This document shows positions 9,883 to 18,676 of a stretch of 61,905 nt of DNA, piece after piece. The notes beneath the pieces were generated by a model. That model did no database searches. It was given only the letters and a program-made list of their open reading frames with translations, and was not told the origin of the DNA. Position numbers and translations under genes: made by a program. Within the stretch, counting starts at the first letter, position 1. The number at the start of each line of letters is the position of its first letter. This stretch comes from Nitrospira sp. Its GTDB lineage: Bacteria; Nitrospirota; Nitrospiria; Nitrospirales; Nitrospiraceae. The stretch is from positions 1-61,905 of the forward strand of contig JAHBWU010000011.1 of NCBI GenBank assembly GCA_019636835.1, given 5' to 3'.

Positions 9883-10098
9883 ATGCTCGCAAAACGATCT
9901 GTACGGCCTACGATGCCGAGGGGACGATATGTGACGGACCGAAAAGGGAAGAGGACCGGTGTGGTCCTCTCGCTGAAGCGCTATGCGCGCCTCATGGACG
10001 ATCTACACGATCTGGCCATCGTCGCAGAACGAAAGACGGAAAAGCCGTTGAGTGCGGACGAATTGAAACGGCGACTGCGCCAACGTGGCCACCTATAG
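9883..10098 (+). CDS. Putative antitoxin of a RelE-type toxin-antitoxin pair
   Basis: A 71-residue basic, helical protein. The first part (RGRYVTDRKGKRTGVVLSL) resembles the N-terminal DNA-binding part of Phd/YefM-like or related antitoxins. The C-terminal half is charged and helical, as expected for a toxin-binding arm. AAAGG lies just upstream of ATG 9883; an internal ATG at 9913 lacks a visible ribosome-binding site. It overlaps the toxin gene by 14 bases, the usual arrangement for such operons, where antitoxin and complex repress their own promoter. Confidence 0.75.
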   Translation: MLAKRSVRPTMPRGRYVTDRKGKRTGVVLSLKRYARLMDDLHDLAIVAERKTEKPLSADELKRRLRQRGHL

Positions 10099-10354
10099 CC
10101 TTCGTTTCAAGCCCACCGTTGAGAAAGATCTGCTCCGTATCCCTCGTCCTGCTGTTTCGAGAATCCTCTCCCGCATTGATCAATTGCCGACGAACCCGTT
10201 TCCGTCACAATCGTTAAAACTCCATGGTGCGGAGCATCTGTATCGCCTTCGAGTCGGCGATTACCGCGTCGTGTACGAAGTTGATCCGGAATTATTCGTG
10301 ATTGTTGTCCACTATGTCCGCCATCGCCGCGAGGTGTATCGCGCTCTTCGTTAG
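10085..10354 (+). CDS. RelE/ParE-family toxin
   Basis: An 89-residue protein with the RelE-fold signature: YSLRFKPTVEKDLLRIP at the start, LRVGDYRVVYEVD in the middle, and a C-terminal HYVRHRREVYR. RelE toxins cut mRNA in the ribosome A site. The basic and aromatic residues expected for that activity (Arg in LRVGDYR, the C-terminal Arg/His/Tyr cluster) are present, so it looks functional. Translation starts at GTG 10085 inside the antitoxin gene, so it is probably coupled to antitoxin translation. Confidence 0.88.
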   Translation: MATYSLRFKPTVEKDLLRIPRPAVSRILSRIDQLPTNPFPSQSLKLHGAEHLYRLRVGDYRVVYEVDPELFVIVVHYVRHRREVYRALR

Positions 10355-10365
10355 TGGGTACGGGC

Positions 10366-11559
10366 ATGAATCGCACGCATGACGTCATTGTGGTCGGCAG
10401 TGGACCGGCCGGGGCTTGTGCGGCATGGCGTCTGGCGAAGGCTGGAGTGTCTGTCGCCGTACTCGAGAAAGCCGCGCTGCCGCGGTACAAGACCTGTGGC
10501 GGCGGTCTTGTTGGACGAGTCATGCAGATGTTGCCCCTGGACGTGCGTCACGTCGTCGAACAGGACTGTCATACCGCGCAGCTAAACTTTCTCCCCTCAA
10601 GATTGTCTTTCAGGACGCACCGACCTACTCCCATCGTCTCTATGACGATGCGATCTCGATTTGACTTCGCCATTCTGTCAGCCGCGCAAGAAGCCGGAGT
10701 TGCAGTTCACGAACGCTATGCCGTAGAACACGTCTCGTTCCACGACGACTTCGTCACGGTCGTCACCAACCGAGGAGCAATGCAGGCCAGGTTTGTGGTA
10801 GCCGCCGACGGCGCGCTCAGTACGGTCGCCCGCAAAATGAGGCTAGCCGATGAACGCACACTCATTCCGGCCCTGGAGTACGAAGTGACGGTGCCCCATG
10901 ACCGGTTGGACGGATTTCACGGCACGGCAAGGTTTGATTTTGGATTGCCTTCCCAGGGGTATGCGTGGGCCTTTCCCAAGAAGCATCATCTGTCGATCGG
11001 TGTCCTGTCGATGGCGCAACGGGAAAGCGACCTCAAGCAATCAATGAGACGCTATCTCGATCTGCTCGGCTGTGGTTCCGTCACGCAGATCGAGCGCCAC
11101 GGCTTTGTCATTCCCATCCGACCGCAGAGAGGGCCGTTCATCGAGAACCGCATCCTCTTGGTCGGTGATGCCGCCGGCTTCGCCGATCCCGTCACCGGGG
11201 AAGGCATTTCGTTCGCCATTCGAAGCGGCCTGATGGCGGCACAAGCTTTGATTGATGGGAAACTTTACGAGGAGTCCGTACGGAACGCGTATACCGGTTC
11301 CGTGACTGAGGCGATCCTTCCTGACCTGCGAACAGGACGAGTGCTGGCAAGACTCTTGTACAATTTCCCTCGCACCAGATCGTGGACATTTTCTCAACTA
11401 GGGCAGCGTCTCTGTGAAGCAGTGACGGACGTCATGGCAGGGAAACGGCAGTATCGAGACCTGAGGCTCAAGCCACGGACCCTGCTCCAGCTGCTATCGC
11501 CGAAATGGTTGAGGAGTTCGGCCCACAGGTCTGCTCGGCCACGCCATGATCGAGTCTGA
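10366..11559 (+). CDS. Geranylgeranyl-reductase-family FAD-dependent oxidoreductase
   Basis: A 397-residue flavoprotein. The N-terminus has the dinucleotide-binding motif VVGSGPAGACAAWRLAKAG, followed by YKTCGGGL, a cysteine-glycine motif characteristic of geranylgeranyl reductases. The second FAD motif, GDAAGFADPVTGEGI, is at about residues 266-280. The family reduces isoprenoid double bonds in chlorophyll, quinone or lipid side chains; in a non-phototroph the likely substrate is a menaquinone or membrane isoprenoid, which is inference. ATG 10366 has a G-rich ribosome-binding site. The gene starts 12 bases after the toxin, so read-through transcription from the toxin-antitoxin promoter is possible. 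Confidence 0.87.
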   Translation: MNRTHDVIVVGSGPAGACAAWRLAKAGVSVAVLEKAALPRYKTCGGGLVGRVMQMLPLDVRHVVEQDCHTAQLNFLPSRLSFRTHRPTPIVSMTMRSRFDFAILSAAQEAGVAVHERYAVEHVSFHDDFVTVVTNRGAMQARFVVAADGALSTVARKMRLADERTLIPALEYEVTVPHDRLDGFHGTARFDFGLPSQGYAWAFPKKHHLSIGVLSMAQRESDLKQSMRRYLDLLGCGSVTQIERHGFVIPIRPQRGPFIENRILLVGDAAGFADPVTGEGISFAIRSGLMAAQALIDGKLYEESVRNAYTGSVTEAILPDLRTGRVLARLLYNFPRTRSWTFSQLGQRLCEAVTDVMAGKRQYRDLRLKPRTLLQLLSPKWLRSSAHRSARPRHDRV

Positions 11560-11575
11560 TACAAGGCCGAGCAGG

Positions 11576-11596
11576 GACGGGAAGTCTGGTCCCGTC
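11576..11596. terminator. Bidirectional terminator candidate between convergent genes
   Basis: GACGGGA (11576-11582) and TCCCGTC (11590-11596) form a perfect 7-bp stem with a 7-base loop in the 44-base gap between two converging genes. No long T-run is visible on either side. Confidence 0.45.
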
Positions 11597-11603
11597 ACTG
11601 GAA

Positions 11604-12341
11604 TCAGAAGTTCACGGACACCCCTGCAATGACGTGATGGGAGTCGTAGGTGGTCTTGAATGTTTCAGTGGCAAGGGCCGGCTGGTTGTTCTGATAATCC
11701 AATTCGGTGGTGAAGTGCGTGAAGCGATATTGCGCGAACGCCCCGATCCATTTCGTGATCATGACGGTCGCTCCCGCGTCGACTTTGGCGCCGAGGGACA
11801 CATTGGTGGAGCTTTGTCCGGCCGGCTGAACAAACGTGTTCTGACCCGCATAGGTAATGAACAGCGTCGGTCCGGCGGCGATATACGGCTGCACGCGCCC
11901 ATGGACGAACCGCTCGTCTCGAAGGAGCGGGAGCCGTAGACGGAGCACGTCGAAGGCGATCCCCCATGCCGGCAAGCTCCAATGGGCGTCGTTTACTGTG
12001 TTGGTGCCCCCAGTACCAGTCACGCCCACCTGTTGCCCCGGAGGCGTCTTGAGGTGGAAGAAGAAGACGTCCAACCCGAATCCAAGCCAGTCCATCTTCG
12101 GCTTGTCCAGCCAGTACCCTGCACGGCCACCGGCCGTCCAATTGTTGTGCACGTTGAGATCCTGGTAGGTCGTGGTGGTCCCCAACGAGCTGTTGACGGT
12201 TAGGTCCGTGTTTGCCGTCCAGACCGCCCCCGCATAGGCATCACCGTACCATTCAGCTGATCCATCGTTTGGATACACCAGAATCCCCATACACAACGCA
12301 AGGCCAAGAACGCAGATGGTCTTTCGACAGATCATGATCAT
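11604..12341 (-). CDS. Outer-membrane beta-barrel protein
   Basis: A 245-residue protein with a signal peptide (hydrophobic core ICVLGLALCMGILV, likely cleavage after GSA). Alternating beta-strand segments follow, and the chain ends in a C-terminal phenylalanine (VSVNF), the typical signal for BAM-assisted outer-membrane insertion. Motifs such as DAYAGAVWTAN at the N-terminus and IGAFAQYRFTHF near the end resemble small OmpW/OmpA-like barrels. AGGGAG precedes the chosen start. No specific ligand can be read from the sequence. Confidence 0.82.
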   Translation of the reverse strand: MIMICRKTICVLGLALCMGILVYPNDGSAEWYGDAYAGAVWTANTDLTVNSSLGTTTTYQDLNVHNNWTAGGRAGYWLDKPKMDWLGFGLDVFFFHLKTPPGQQVGVTGTGGTNTVNDAHWSLPAWGIAFDVLRLRLPLLRDERFVHGRVQPYIAAGPTLFITYAGQNTFVQPAGQSSTNVSLGAKVDAGATVMITKWIGAFAQYRFTHFTTELDYQNNQPALATETFKTTYDSHHVIAGVSVNF

Positions 12342-12603
12342 GCTCCCTCTGTGAGTACATACTCTTGGCCACAATTACATACCGGATGTTGCTTTTTGGC
12401 CAGCACTATCAAATTTTGATCGTGACTTAGGACACGCGTGGCATATGGTTTCGAGGGGGCGAAGGATGCTGGACAATCGGTTCGCTTGGGGCAGGTTCCG
12501 ACCTGCTTAGCCGGGTGACCTTTCCTATCGAAGCCCAGTGCGGTATCCTCTCCGGATGCACGAACGAGAGGAGTGTTGACTGAACCTCAGGATTCTCTCC
12601 TGC

Positions 12604-13599
12604 ATGTTCCGCGTTCTTGGTAGAGCTTCAAATTGTGTTGCCGTCTGTCTGCTTGTGATATGTAGCGGACTCTGGGCCGGGTGCGGCACTGCTCCTGTGG
12701 CTCAGTCTGACCAGGATAGTGAGTCGCCGGTTGTTTTTTATCAGTTGGCCGGCCTGGAAGTGGCGTCGGATCGATTGTATGAGTCGATCGTGGACCAAGC
12801 CGATGTCGCGGGGTTCAGCCACCAATTGGAGGTCGAGTCTGATCTCGCCAGTCCGTTCACTGCATCGGAGATGGAGCACGTCGCGCAGTCGTTTGCGCGC
12901 TCGCTCAAAGTCATGCTGTTCGATCTGGCCCCGGACAATTTCTGGGAGCACCATCTCGCGCAGTACTATGCCTCCACGTTGCCGACCCCAGAAGCCAGGC
13001 GGTTGGTCGAGGGATATGGCAGCGAGATCCTCATCCCGACGTCGAGGGTGCAGGAACTCCGCTGGAATTTTGTGACGGACCGCCTGCCGGACCTTTTACC
13101 GGTGGTGCAAGCACGGTCGCATCGGTTCCAGATCTCGAATGAAGCGATGGCACCGGCGCTCTTGCCGGGAGACCATGTGATTGCGCACAGGGCTGCGTAT
13201 CACGCAGCCGAACCTCAGCGCGGTGATGTCGTCGTCTATCGCTATCCGGACGAGAATGGAACACTCTTTCTCCACCGTGTCATCGGGGTTCCCGGCGATC
13301 GGATCGACGTTCATAATCAGGTGGTCTCCGTGAACGAAGACGCCGTCGCCGAACCCTATGTGCAACATACCGACCGATCCAGTATGGCCGGAAACGTCCG
13401 TGATAACATCGGGCCTATGACCGTGCCTCCCGATACCTACTTCGTCTTGGGAGATAACCGGGAAGAGAGTCTGGATAGCCGTTTTTTGGGACCGATCAGC
13501 AAAGAACTCATTGTAGGACAGGTGCGGTTCATCTACTGGTCGGTTGATCTCGGCACGAGGACTCCTCGCTGGGATCGCCTCAATCAACCGGTGCGATGA
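12604..13599 (+). CDS. Signal peptidase I-like lipoprotein, catalytic dyad apparently lost
   Basis: A 331-residue protein. Its N-terminus has a hydrophobic segment ending in LWAGC, a lipobox-like site (Cys27), rather than the usual signal-peptidase membrane anchor. About 100 residues of unknown sequence follow, then a clear S26 signal peptidase fold: RGDVVVYRYP, then RVIGVPGD, then the box E motif GDNREESLDSR. The catalytic-serine motif, normally S-M-x-P-T-L, reads A-M-A-P-A-L, with Ala181 (codon 13144-13146) in place of serine. The general-base lysine before R-V-I-G is His224. Unless another serine serves, it cannot act as a normal Ser-Lys peptidase. It may be a pseudoenzyme or chaperone-like lipoprotein. 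Confidence 0.8.
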   Translation: MFRVLGRASNCVAVCLLVICSGLWAGCGTAPVAQSDQDSESPVVFYQLAGLEVASDRLYESIVDQADVAGFSHQLEVESDLASPFTASEMEHVAQSFARSLKVMLFDLAPDNFWEHHLAQYYASTLPTPEARRLVEGYGSEILIPTSRVQELRWNFVTDRLPDLLPVVQARSHRFQISNEAMAPALLPGDHVIAHRAAYHAAEPQRGDVVVYRYPDENGTLFLHRVIGVPGDRIDVHNQVVSVNEDAVAEPYVQHTDRSSMAGNVRDNIGPMTVPPDTYFVLGDNREESLDSRFLGPISKELIVGQVRFIYWSVDLGTRTPRWDRLNQPVR

Positions 13600-13746
13600 C
13601 TCCGGCATAGAGGCTTAGCATGGTAAGTCATACCACAAGTCCCCGTGGATCATGTCCGAGGCTGCCTTGGCGCATGGTCCAGGATCCGAAGGCACCTGCC
13701 ATGATGTCTACGATGCCTCTTGACGTCACCTGAGTGGAGTTGCACC

Positions 13747-16524
13747 GTGCTCAGAATGTGCGATCCTTTGCTTGCCGTTTCCTCGATGCTCCTGGGTGGC
13801 GCGGCTGCCTACGTCATTCTCAGCATCGCCGAACGAATGCGCGCACCCGACCAAGGTCCTGTCAAGGTACGATGGCTCACGATCGGTGGCGTCGCAGCCG
13901 GTCTTGAAATATGGGCCATCCACTACATCGGCAATCTGGCGTTCTGTCCGCCGGTCTCAGCAGCCCAGGACACGGCGCTTGCCGTGCTTTCCCTTCTATC
14001 CGCCGGAGCGACAGGAGCCATGGCCGTCTACCTGATCAGCAGTCATGCCGACAGTCGAATGCGACTGGTCTCTGGGGGAATGCTGATGGGTGCCTGCATG
14101 AGTCTGACCCATTTCACCAGCATGCTGGCGGTCCATCAGCCGATCGATCTTGAGAATGACGTGCTGCTCGTTGTGCTGTCGGTGGTGGGAATCATAGCGC
14201 TGAGCATCATCGTCATCGCGTTTGGAGCGTGGAATATCGCGTACGGAAACTGGCGGGTGACGGAAAAGGCGACCGCCATGGGGTTTGCGCTTGCCGGATC
14301 CCACCTCATCGGGATGATACCGACGTACAGTATCTCCGACATGACGACCAGTGCTCCGCCGCCGGGAATCGAGGTGGATCTCCTCGCGGTGGTCGCCGTA
14401 TCGCTCTCGACACTCCTGGCCATCATCGATCGCCATGTGACGAAGGCATCAAGTCTGGCGCGAGATAGCCATGCCCGGATGATCGAGGCCATCGAAAGCG
14501 TCCCGCAAGGATTTTCGCTCTTCGACGCGGACGACCGTCTGGTGATCTGTAACCGCAAGTATCGTGAAGTGGTTTCTCAGCCTGGTGCCGAAGTTCAACC
14601 CGGCGACTCGTTTGAATCGATCATTCGCCGCATTGCGAAACGAGGCGACATCCCCGCAGCGATCGGGGATATTGACTCCTGGGTGAAAATGCGTCTCGAC
14701 ATGCACCGCAATCCACAAGGGCCGTATATTCAACTCCGTTCCAGCGGAGAGTGGGTCATGATCAACGAGAAGAAGACACAAGATGGCGGGACCGTGGCCA
14801 TTGCAACCGACATTACGGCGTTGAAACGTGCGGAACAGGCCGCCGAAGATGCCAAGGCACGGTTAGCGGATTCGTTGGCGTTGGTGAAGGCCGCAAAGGC
14901 CCGCATGCAGGAAGAACTGAATGTCGGCCGGGATATTCAACTGAGTATGCTCCCGCGCGTGTTTCCGGCTTTTCCGGATCGGAAGGAACTGGAGCTTTAT
15001 GCGGTCCTCGAACCGGCTTTGGAGATCGGTGGGGACCTCTATGATTTCTTTCTGCTCGACGACCACCGACTATGTTTCGTCATCGGCGACGTATCGGGCA
15101 ACGGAGTTCCCGCCGCGCTGTTCATGGCCATGACCAAAATTATGGTGAAGACCAGGGCGGCCTCGGATCCCTCACCCGCCAGTATCGTCACCCATGTGAA
15201 CGACGCGCTCAGCGCGGAAAACGACAGCTGTATGTTCGTAACTTTGTATCTAGGCATTTTAAATCTCCGCGACGGTACGCTCCTCACGACCAATGCGGGC
15301 CATAATCCTCCGCTGCTGAAGCGACGGGATGGGCAGTTTGAGTGGTTGACGGCCCAAGATGGACCTCTTGTCGGTCCGATGCCGGGCATTGCCTTCAAGG
15401 AAAGCCTCATCCGATTGGGACCGGGGGATGAGATCTTCTTGTACACCGATGGGGTCACCGAAGCCGATAATGTCCGGCACGAACTGTTCGGCAAGGACCG
15501 GTTAAAAACGGTTCTTGATCAATCCAGGGCTGTCTCGGTGGTCGATCGCATCGGTGAGGTCATGAACGCGGTGAGGGGGTTTGCCGGTAGCGCCCCGCAG
15601 GCGGACGATATCACCATACTGGGGCTACGGTATCTCGGCATCGCCCCGTCCGATGTGACGGTCAGCGTATTTCGTGAGACAATGCTCAACCGATTGGCGA
15701 TCATTCCCATGATACAAATGGCGTTTGAACGATATGTGGCGCAATGGGAACGGGCCAAGCCGCTGATCCCCACACTTAACATGGCCCTGGATGATCTGCT
15801 CAACAATGTCGTGCAGTATGCCTTCCCGAATGACCCGTCAGAACACACCATCGTAGTCGAAGGCGAAGTGCGCGATGAGTACGTTGTCCTGACCATTACG
15901 GATGATGGGATTCCCTTCAATCCTTTAACGGTCGCCACCCCGGATCTGTCACTGCTCCTGCATGAACGCGAAATCGGCGGTTTGGGAATTCACTTGGTTC
16001 GCTCCATGTTTGACGAGGTGACGTACCATCGAAACGTAGGGTACAACGTTTTGACGGTGAAAAAGAAGTTCGTAACTGAGCCGTCCGCCTCTATAAGACG
16101 TCCCGATCGGACTGGAATCGGGGCGTTCGAAGGCGAATGGAAGCCGCCACAACCAGACCAACACGTGAGGAGCATGACCATGAGTGTCACATCACATCAA
16201 CGTGGTGACGTGATGATCGTCACCCCGCAGAACCGCTTCGACACGAACGGCGCACCGGAGGTCGAGCGCATCCTGATGGAGTCTATTGAGCGTGGGGAAC
16301 GAAAGATTATATTGGATCTCTCACAAATTTCGTACATTTCGTCCATTGGACTGCGGGTGATCCTGAAAGCCGTGATGACCATGTCCCGAACAGGCGGGAG
16401 AGTCGTACTCAGTGGAGGGAACGACCAGGTCAGAACGGTGCTCCAATTGAGTGGGGCAATGATGATGAGCCTCCATGCCCCCACCCTTGAGGACGCCATC
16501 GTGAAGGTCCAGGAGCCACGCTAA
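13747..16524 (+). CDS. MHYT-PAS-PP2C (SpoIIE)-HATPase-STAS signalling fusion
   Basis: A 925-residue protein joining a whole partner-switching pathway. An N-terminal seven-helix MHYT sensor (residues ~5-230) has degenerate motifs: IHYIGN, THFTSM, SHLIGM. It is followed by a PAS domain (~244-365), a coiled linker, a SpoIIE-type PP2C phosphatase (~388-635) with metal-binding motifs EIGGDLYDFF, GDVSGNGVPAALF and DDITILGL, an RsbW-like HATPase kinase (~648-780; N-box DDLLNNVVQYAF, GGLGIHLVRS), and a C-terminal STAS domain (~811-925) with Ser865/Ser866 in YISSIGLRV. It probably senses a membrane signal and switches the phosphorylation of STAS proteins, its own and the one encoded next. GTG 13747 was chosen because GTGGAG lies 7 bases upstream; ATG 13756 is an alternative. 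Confidence 0.9.
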   Translation: MLRMCDPLLAVSSMLLGGAAAYVILSIAERMRAPDQGPVKVRWLTIGGVAAGLEIWAIHYIGNLAFCPPVSAAQDTALAVLSLLSAGATGAMAVYLISSHADSRMRLVSGGMLMGACMSLTHFTSMLAVHQPIDLENDVLLVVLSVVGIIALSIIVIAFGAWNIAYGNWRVTEKATAMGFALAGSHLIGMIPTYSISDMTTSAPPPGIEVDLLAVVAVSLSTLLAIIDRHVTKASSLARDSHARMIEAIESVPQGFSLFDADDRLVICNRKYREVVSQPGAEVQPGDSFESIIRRIAKRGDIPAAIGDIDSWVKMRLDMHRNPQGPYIQLRSSGEWVMINEKKTQDGGTVAIATDITALKRAEQAAEDAKARLADSLALVKAAKARMQEELNVGRDIQLSMLPRVFPAFPDRKELELYAVLEPALEIGGDLYDFFLLDDHRLCFVIGDVSGNGVPAALFMAMTKIMVKTRAASDPSPASIVTHVNDALSAENDSCMFVTLYLGILNLRDGTLLTTNAGHNPPLLKRRDGQFEWLTAQDGPLVGPMPGIAFKESLIRLGPGDEIFLYTDGVTEADNVRHELFGKDRLKTVLDQSRAVSVVDRIGEVMNAVRGFAGSAPQADDITILGLRYLGIAPSDVTVSVFRETMLNRLAIIPMIQMAFERYVAQWERAKPLIPTLNMALDDLLNNVVQYAFPNDPSEHTIVVEGEVRDEYVVLTITDDGIPFNPLTVATPDLSLLLHEREIGGLGIHLVRSMFDEVTYHRNVGYNVLTVKKKFVTEPSASIRRPDRTGIGAFEGEWKPPQPDQHVRSMTMSVTSHQRGDVMIVTPQNRFDTNGAPEVERILMESIERGERKIILDLSQISYISSIGLRVILKAVMTMSRTGGRVVLSGGNDQVRTVLQLSGAMMMSLHAPTLEDAIVKVQEPR

Positions 16525-16543
16525 GTCACCTTCCGGAGGTGAC
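16525..16543 (+). terminator. Perfect hairpin directly after the sensor gene
   Basis: GTCACCT and AGGTGAC pair perfectly around TCCGG, beginning at the base after the TAA stop of the signalling fusion. No T-run follows. It may partly terminate or set the ratio between the fusion and the downstream STAS gene. Confidence 0.4.
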
Positions 16544-16711
16544 GGTTGATGCCCAAACCGTTAATGTTCAGACTCGGATATCGTTCGGATGGAATCGGGA
16601 ACGTATCGATGGTATGATCGAGCACACTGTGGCGGCAGCAGTTCAGCTTGAAGTAGGACGTCCGCCTTGGACGAGCTTATCGGGAAAGTGGCAAGAAGAA
16701 GGAGTATACCC

Positions 16712-17095
16712 ATGGATCAAGAGACCCGACACACGTTGGCGGTGACTTCTCGCGAGAGCAACGGAGTCACCTTCGTCAAGATGCAGGGAAGTCTTTCAGC
16801 CACCACGGCGGAACAAGGACTCCACGAGATGAAAAAAATCGTGGACTCGGGCGCGAAAAAGGTCGTCGTCAACCTGGCTGATGTGGACTACATCAGCAGT
16901 GGCGGCATCCGGGTCCTGATTCTGGCCAGCAAACAGCTCAACAACGTCCAAGGAGAGATGAAGATTGCCGCAGCGAAGGGGATGGTCAAAGAAGCGCTTG
17001 AAGCCGGTGGGTTTAATCTGCTGACCCGCGTGTACGGTGAAAATAATCAATTGTGTAATACGGAAGAAGAGGCTGCCGCCGCTTTTAAAGCCTAG
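16712..17095 (+). CDS. STAS-domain anti-anti-sigma factor
   Basis: A 127-residue single STAS domain, the RsbV/SpoIIAA type, with the phosphoacceptor region DYISSGGIRVLI (Ser62/Ser63). In this family the unphosphorylated form binds a kinase/anti-sigma factor and releases its target; phosphorylation on the serine blocks binding. ATG 16712 has an excellent AAGAAGGAG ribosome-binding site 8 bases upstream. It lies 187 bases after the large fusion and is its obvious substrate. No anti-sigma or sigma gene is adjacent, so the output may be a non-transcriptional target. Confidence 0.93.
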   Translation: MDQETRHTLAVTSRESNGVTFVKMQGSLSATTAEQGLHEMKKIVDSGAKKVVVNLADVDYISSGGIRVLILASKQLNNVQGEMKIAAAKGMVKEALEAGGFNLLTRVYGENNQLCNTEEEAAAAFKA

Positions 17096-17200
17096 GTCGC
17101 CTGCTCCACATCTCACTCGACTCTTGCGCTGAGAAGGAATTTCCGCCGCAAGATCGGTTGACGCCAGCCCACGGTTCCCTTAGAAAAACCCCCGCGACCC

Positions 17201-17980
17201 ATGCCTCGTGACGATCCCGACAGGAGCAAATCTTCCCGAGCCGGGACTCGACGACTCATCGAACAGACGCCGAAGGCATTGGCTGGACTGGCAGCCATTA
17301 CTGGAGTGGCATATCTCTCCGGATCGATTTATACGAAAGCCTATTTCTCTGAATTTGGAGCCTTGTGGATCTTGGAGGAGGTTCCGGCCGCGACCTATTT
17401 TAGTCAAAGCTGGGTGCCGCTGTTATTGATGCTCTACCTCGGGTACCTGGCGACTACGAATCTCGCGGTGATCGGAGCTCAAAACGACGTGACTGCGAGC
17501 TTTCAGTTCCGACTCTCCGTGTCCTTCGTTCGGTATGGTTCATGGTTCTTGCTCGCGCTCTTAGGTATACTTCCGCTCCTAAACACATTCGGCTATGTCA
17601 TGTCGGCTATCGTTCTGTCGATCATCGGTGTCGCCACGATTCTGCTCTTGTTCAGCTCGGCACTCGAGCTGGTTGTGGTACGGTTGAATACGATGGGCCG
17701 GTTCATAGATTTATCGATGACGTATATCGCATTCGCCGTGATTGCCGCCGGTCTGTATGTGGTCCCCATGCAGCTCGGACTGAATTGGGCATGGCTCGAT
17801 AAACAACCAACATCTTCCCTGCTCACGGTGTATCTGCGCAGTGATCCCGAAAAGGAATATCGGCTCTTGTTCTCGGTTGGGGAGCGCTTGTACGTGTTTC
17901 CGGCGAAATTCGAGGGAGCCTATCCTCCAGTCCAGGCCGCTCCCATCGCCAATGTCGGCTTCGTCCCCCCTGAGCGATAA
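17201..17980 (+). CDS. Multi-spanning membrane protein of unknown function
   Basis: A 259-residue protein with a basic, Arg-rich N-terminus and about five hydrophobic segments (around residues 28-45, 68-90, 105-128, 130-152 and 170-190). A soluble C-terminal tail of about 65 residues contains VYLRSDPEKEYRLLFSVGERLYVFPAKF. No family motif is recognised. The start codon has no strong ribosome-binding site, so it may lie slightly elsewhere. It is not visibly coupled to the STAS gene upstream (105-base gap). Confidence 0.7.
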   Translation: MPRDDPDRSKSSRAGTRRLIEQTPKALAGLAAITGVAYLSGSIYTKAYFSEFGALWILEEVPAATYFSQSWVPLLLMLYLGYLATTNLAVIGAQNDVTASFQFRLSVSFVRYGSWFLLALLGILPLLNTFGYVMSAIVLSIIGVATILLLFSSALELVVVRLNTMGRFIDLSMTYIAFAVIAAGLYVVPMQLGLNWAWLDKQPTSSLLTVYLRSDPEKEYRLLFSVGERLYVFPAKFEGAYPPVQAAPIANVGFVPPER

Positions 17981-18029
17981 AAAAGATCATGTCATGCAAT
18001 CGGACTGATAGCCGCTACACTTCCGCTCC

Positions 18030-18458
18030 ATGGCCGGTCTGTACCACATGACGCGATCAGCGTACCCAATCCACCTGTCTTGGGCCTTATTCCCGGTGAT
18101 TGTCCTTACGACGGCGGGTTGCGCCACAGTGGCCAAAGTAACGAATCTCTCGGAAGAATCCTGCCGCACTTCGTTTACTCATCAGCTATCGGTGATTCTC
18201 GCTCACGAGGGTGAAACGCCTGAGGTTGCTGATGCTCTTGCAGATAAGACTGTCTCTACCCTCACCATCTATGATCTTGGACCACGCCCCTTCACCATTG
18301 CGGCCCCATCCGGCACTGATTACCGGTTTTTTATCGACCGTAAGGGTGCAGACTGTGTACTGACCCTCTTTGGACGCCGGAAAGGGTTTGTCTCCTACAC
18401 CAACAATCTGACCTACATTGCAACCGAGGTCCTCCCGGATTGCACCTGTGCTGACTAG
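18030..18458 (+). CDS. Small lipoprotein of unknown function
   Basis: A 142-residue protein (or 136 if it starts at the in-frame ATG 18048). The N-terminal hydrophobic core ends in TTAGC, a clear lipobox, so it should be a lipoprotein. Six cysteines occur in all, including a C-terminal DCTCAD, so disulfides are plausible in the periplasm. No family recognised. It lies just downstream of the 17201-17980 membrane protein on the same strand and may share its transcript. Confidence 0.68.
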   Translation: MAGLYHMTRSAYPIHLSWALFPVIVLTTAGCATVAKVTNLSEESCRTSFTHQLSVILAHEGETPEVADALADKTVSTLTIYDLGPRPFTIAAPSGTDYRFFIDRKGADCVLTLFGRRKGFVSYTNNLTYIATEVLPDCTCAD

Positions 18459-18676
18459 CCGATCCAAAACCGTCTCACCTCATTTTCCCTTCCTACACTG
18501 TAAGATTGCAGGGTCATACATGACTTTCCAGCATTTATGAAGAAGTTTTCATCTTCTCCTAATGATCTCCTCATGTTTCGGGACTATAAGATGATGTCAG
18601 GATGAGCCGAGACTACGAACGCATGGCGCTTGAGCCACGTTGCTCAAGACGATGGTGCAGGCACAAGGAGGGCACT

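Noticed and set aside
9810..10217. 135-codon frame overlapping the toxin-antitoxin genes
   Set aside because: It is the shifted-frame shadow of the antitoxin and toxin genes, which both have strong family and overlap signals.
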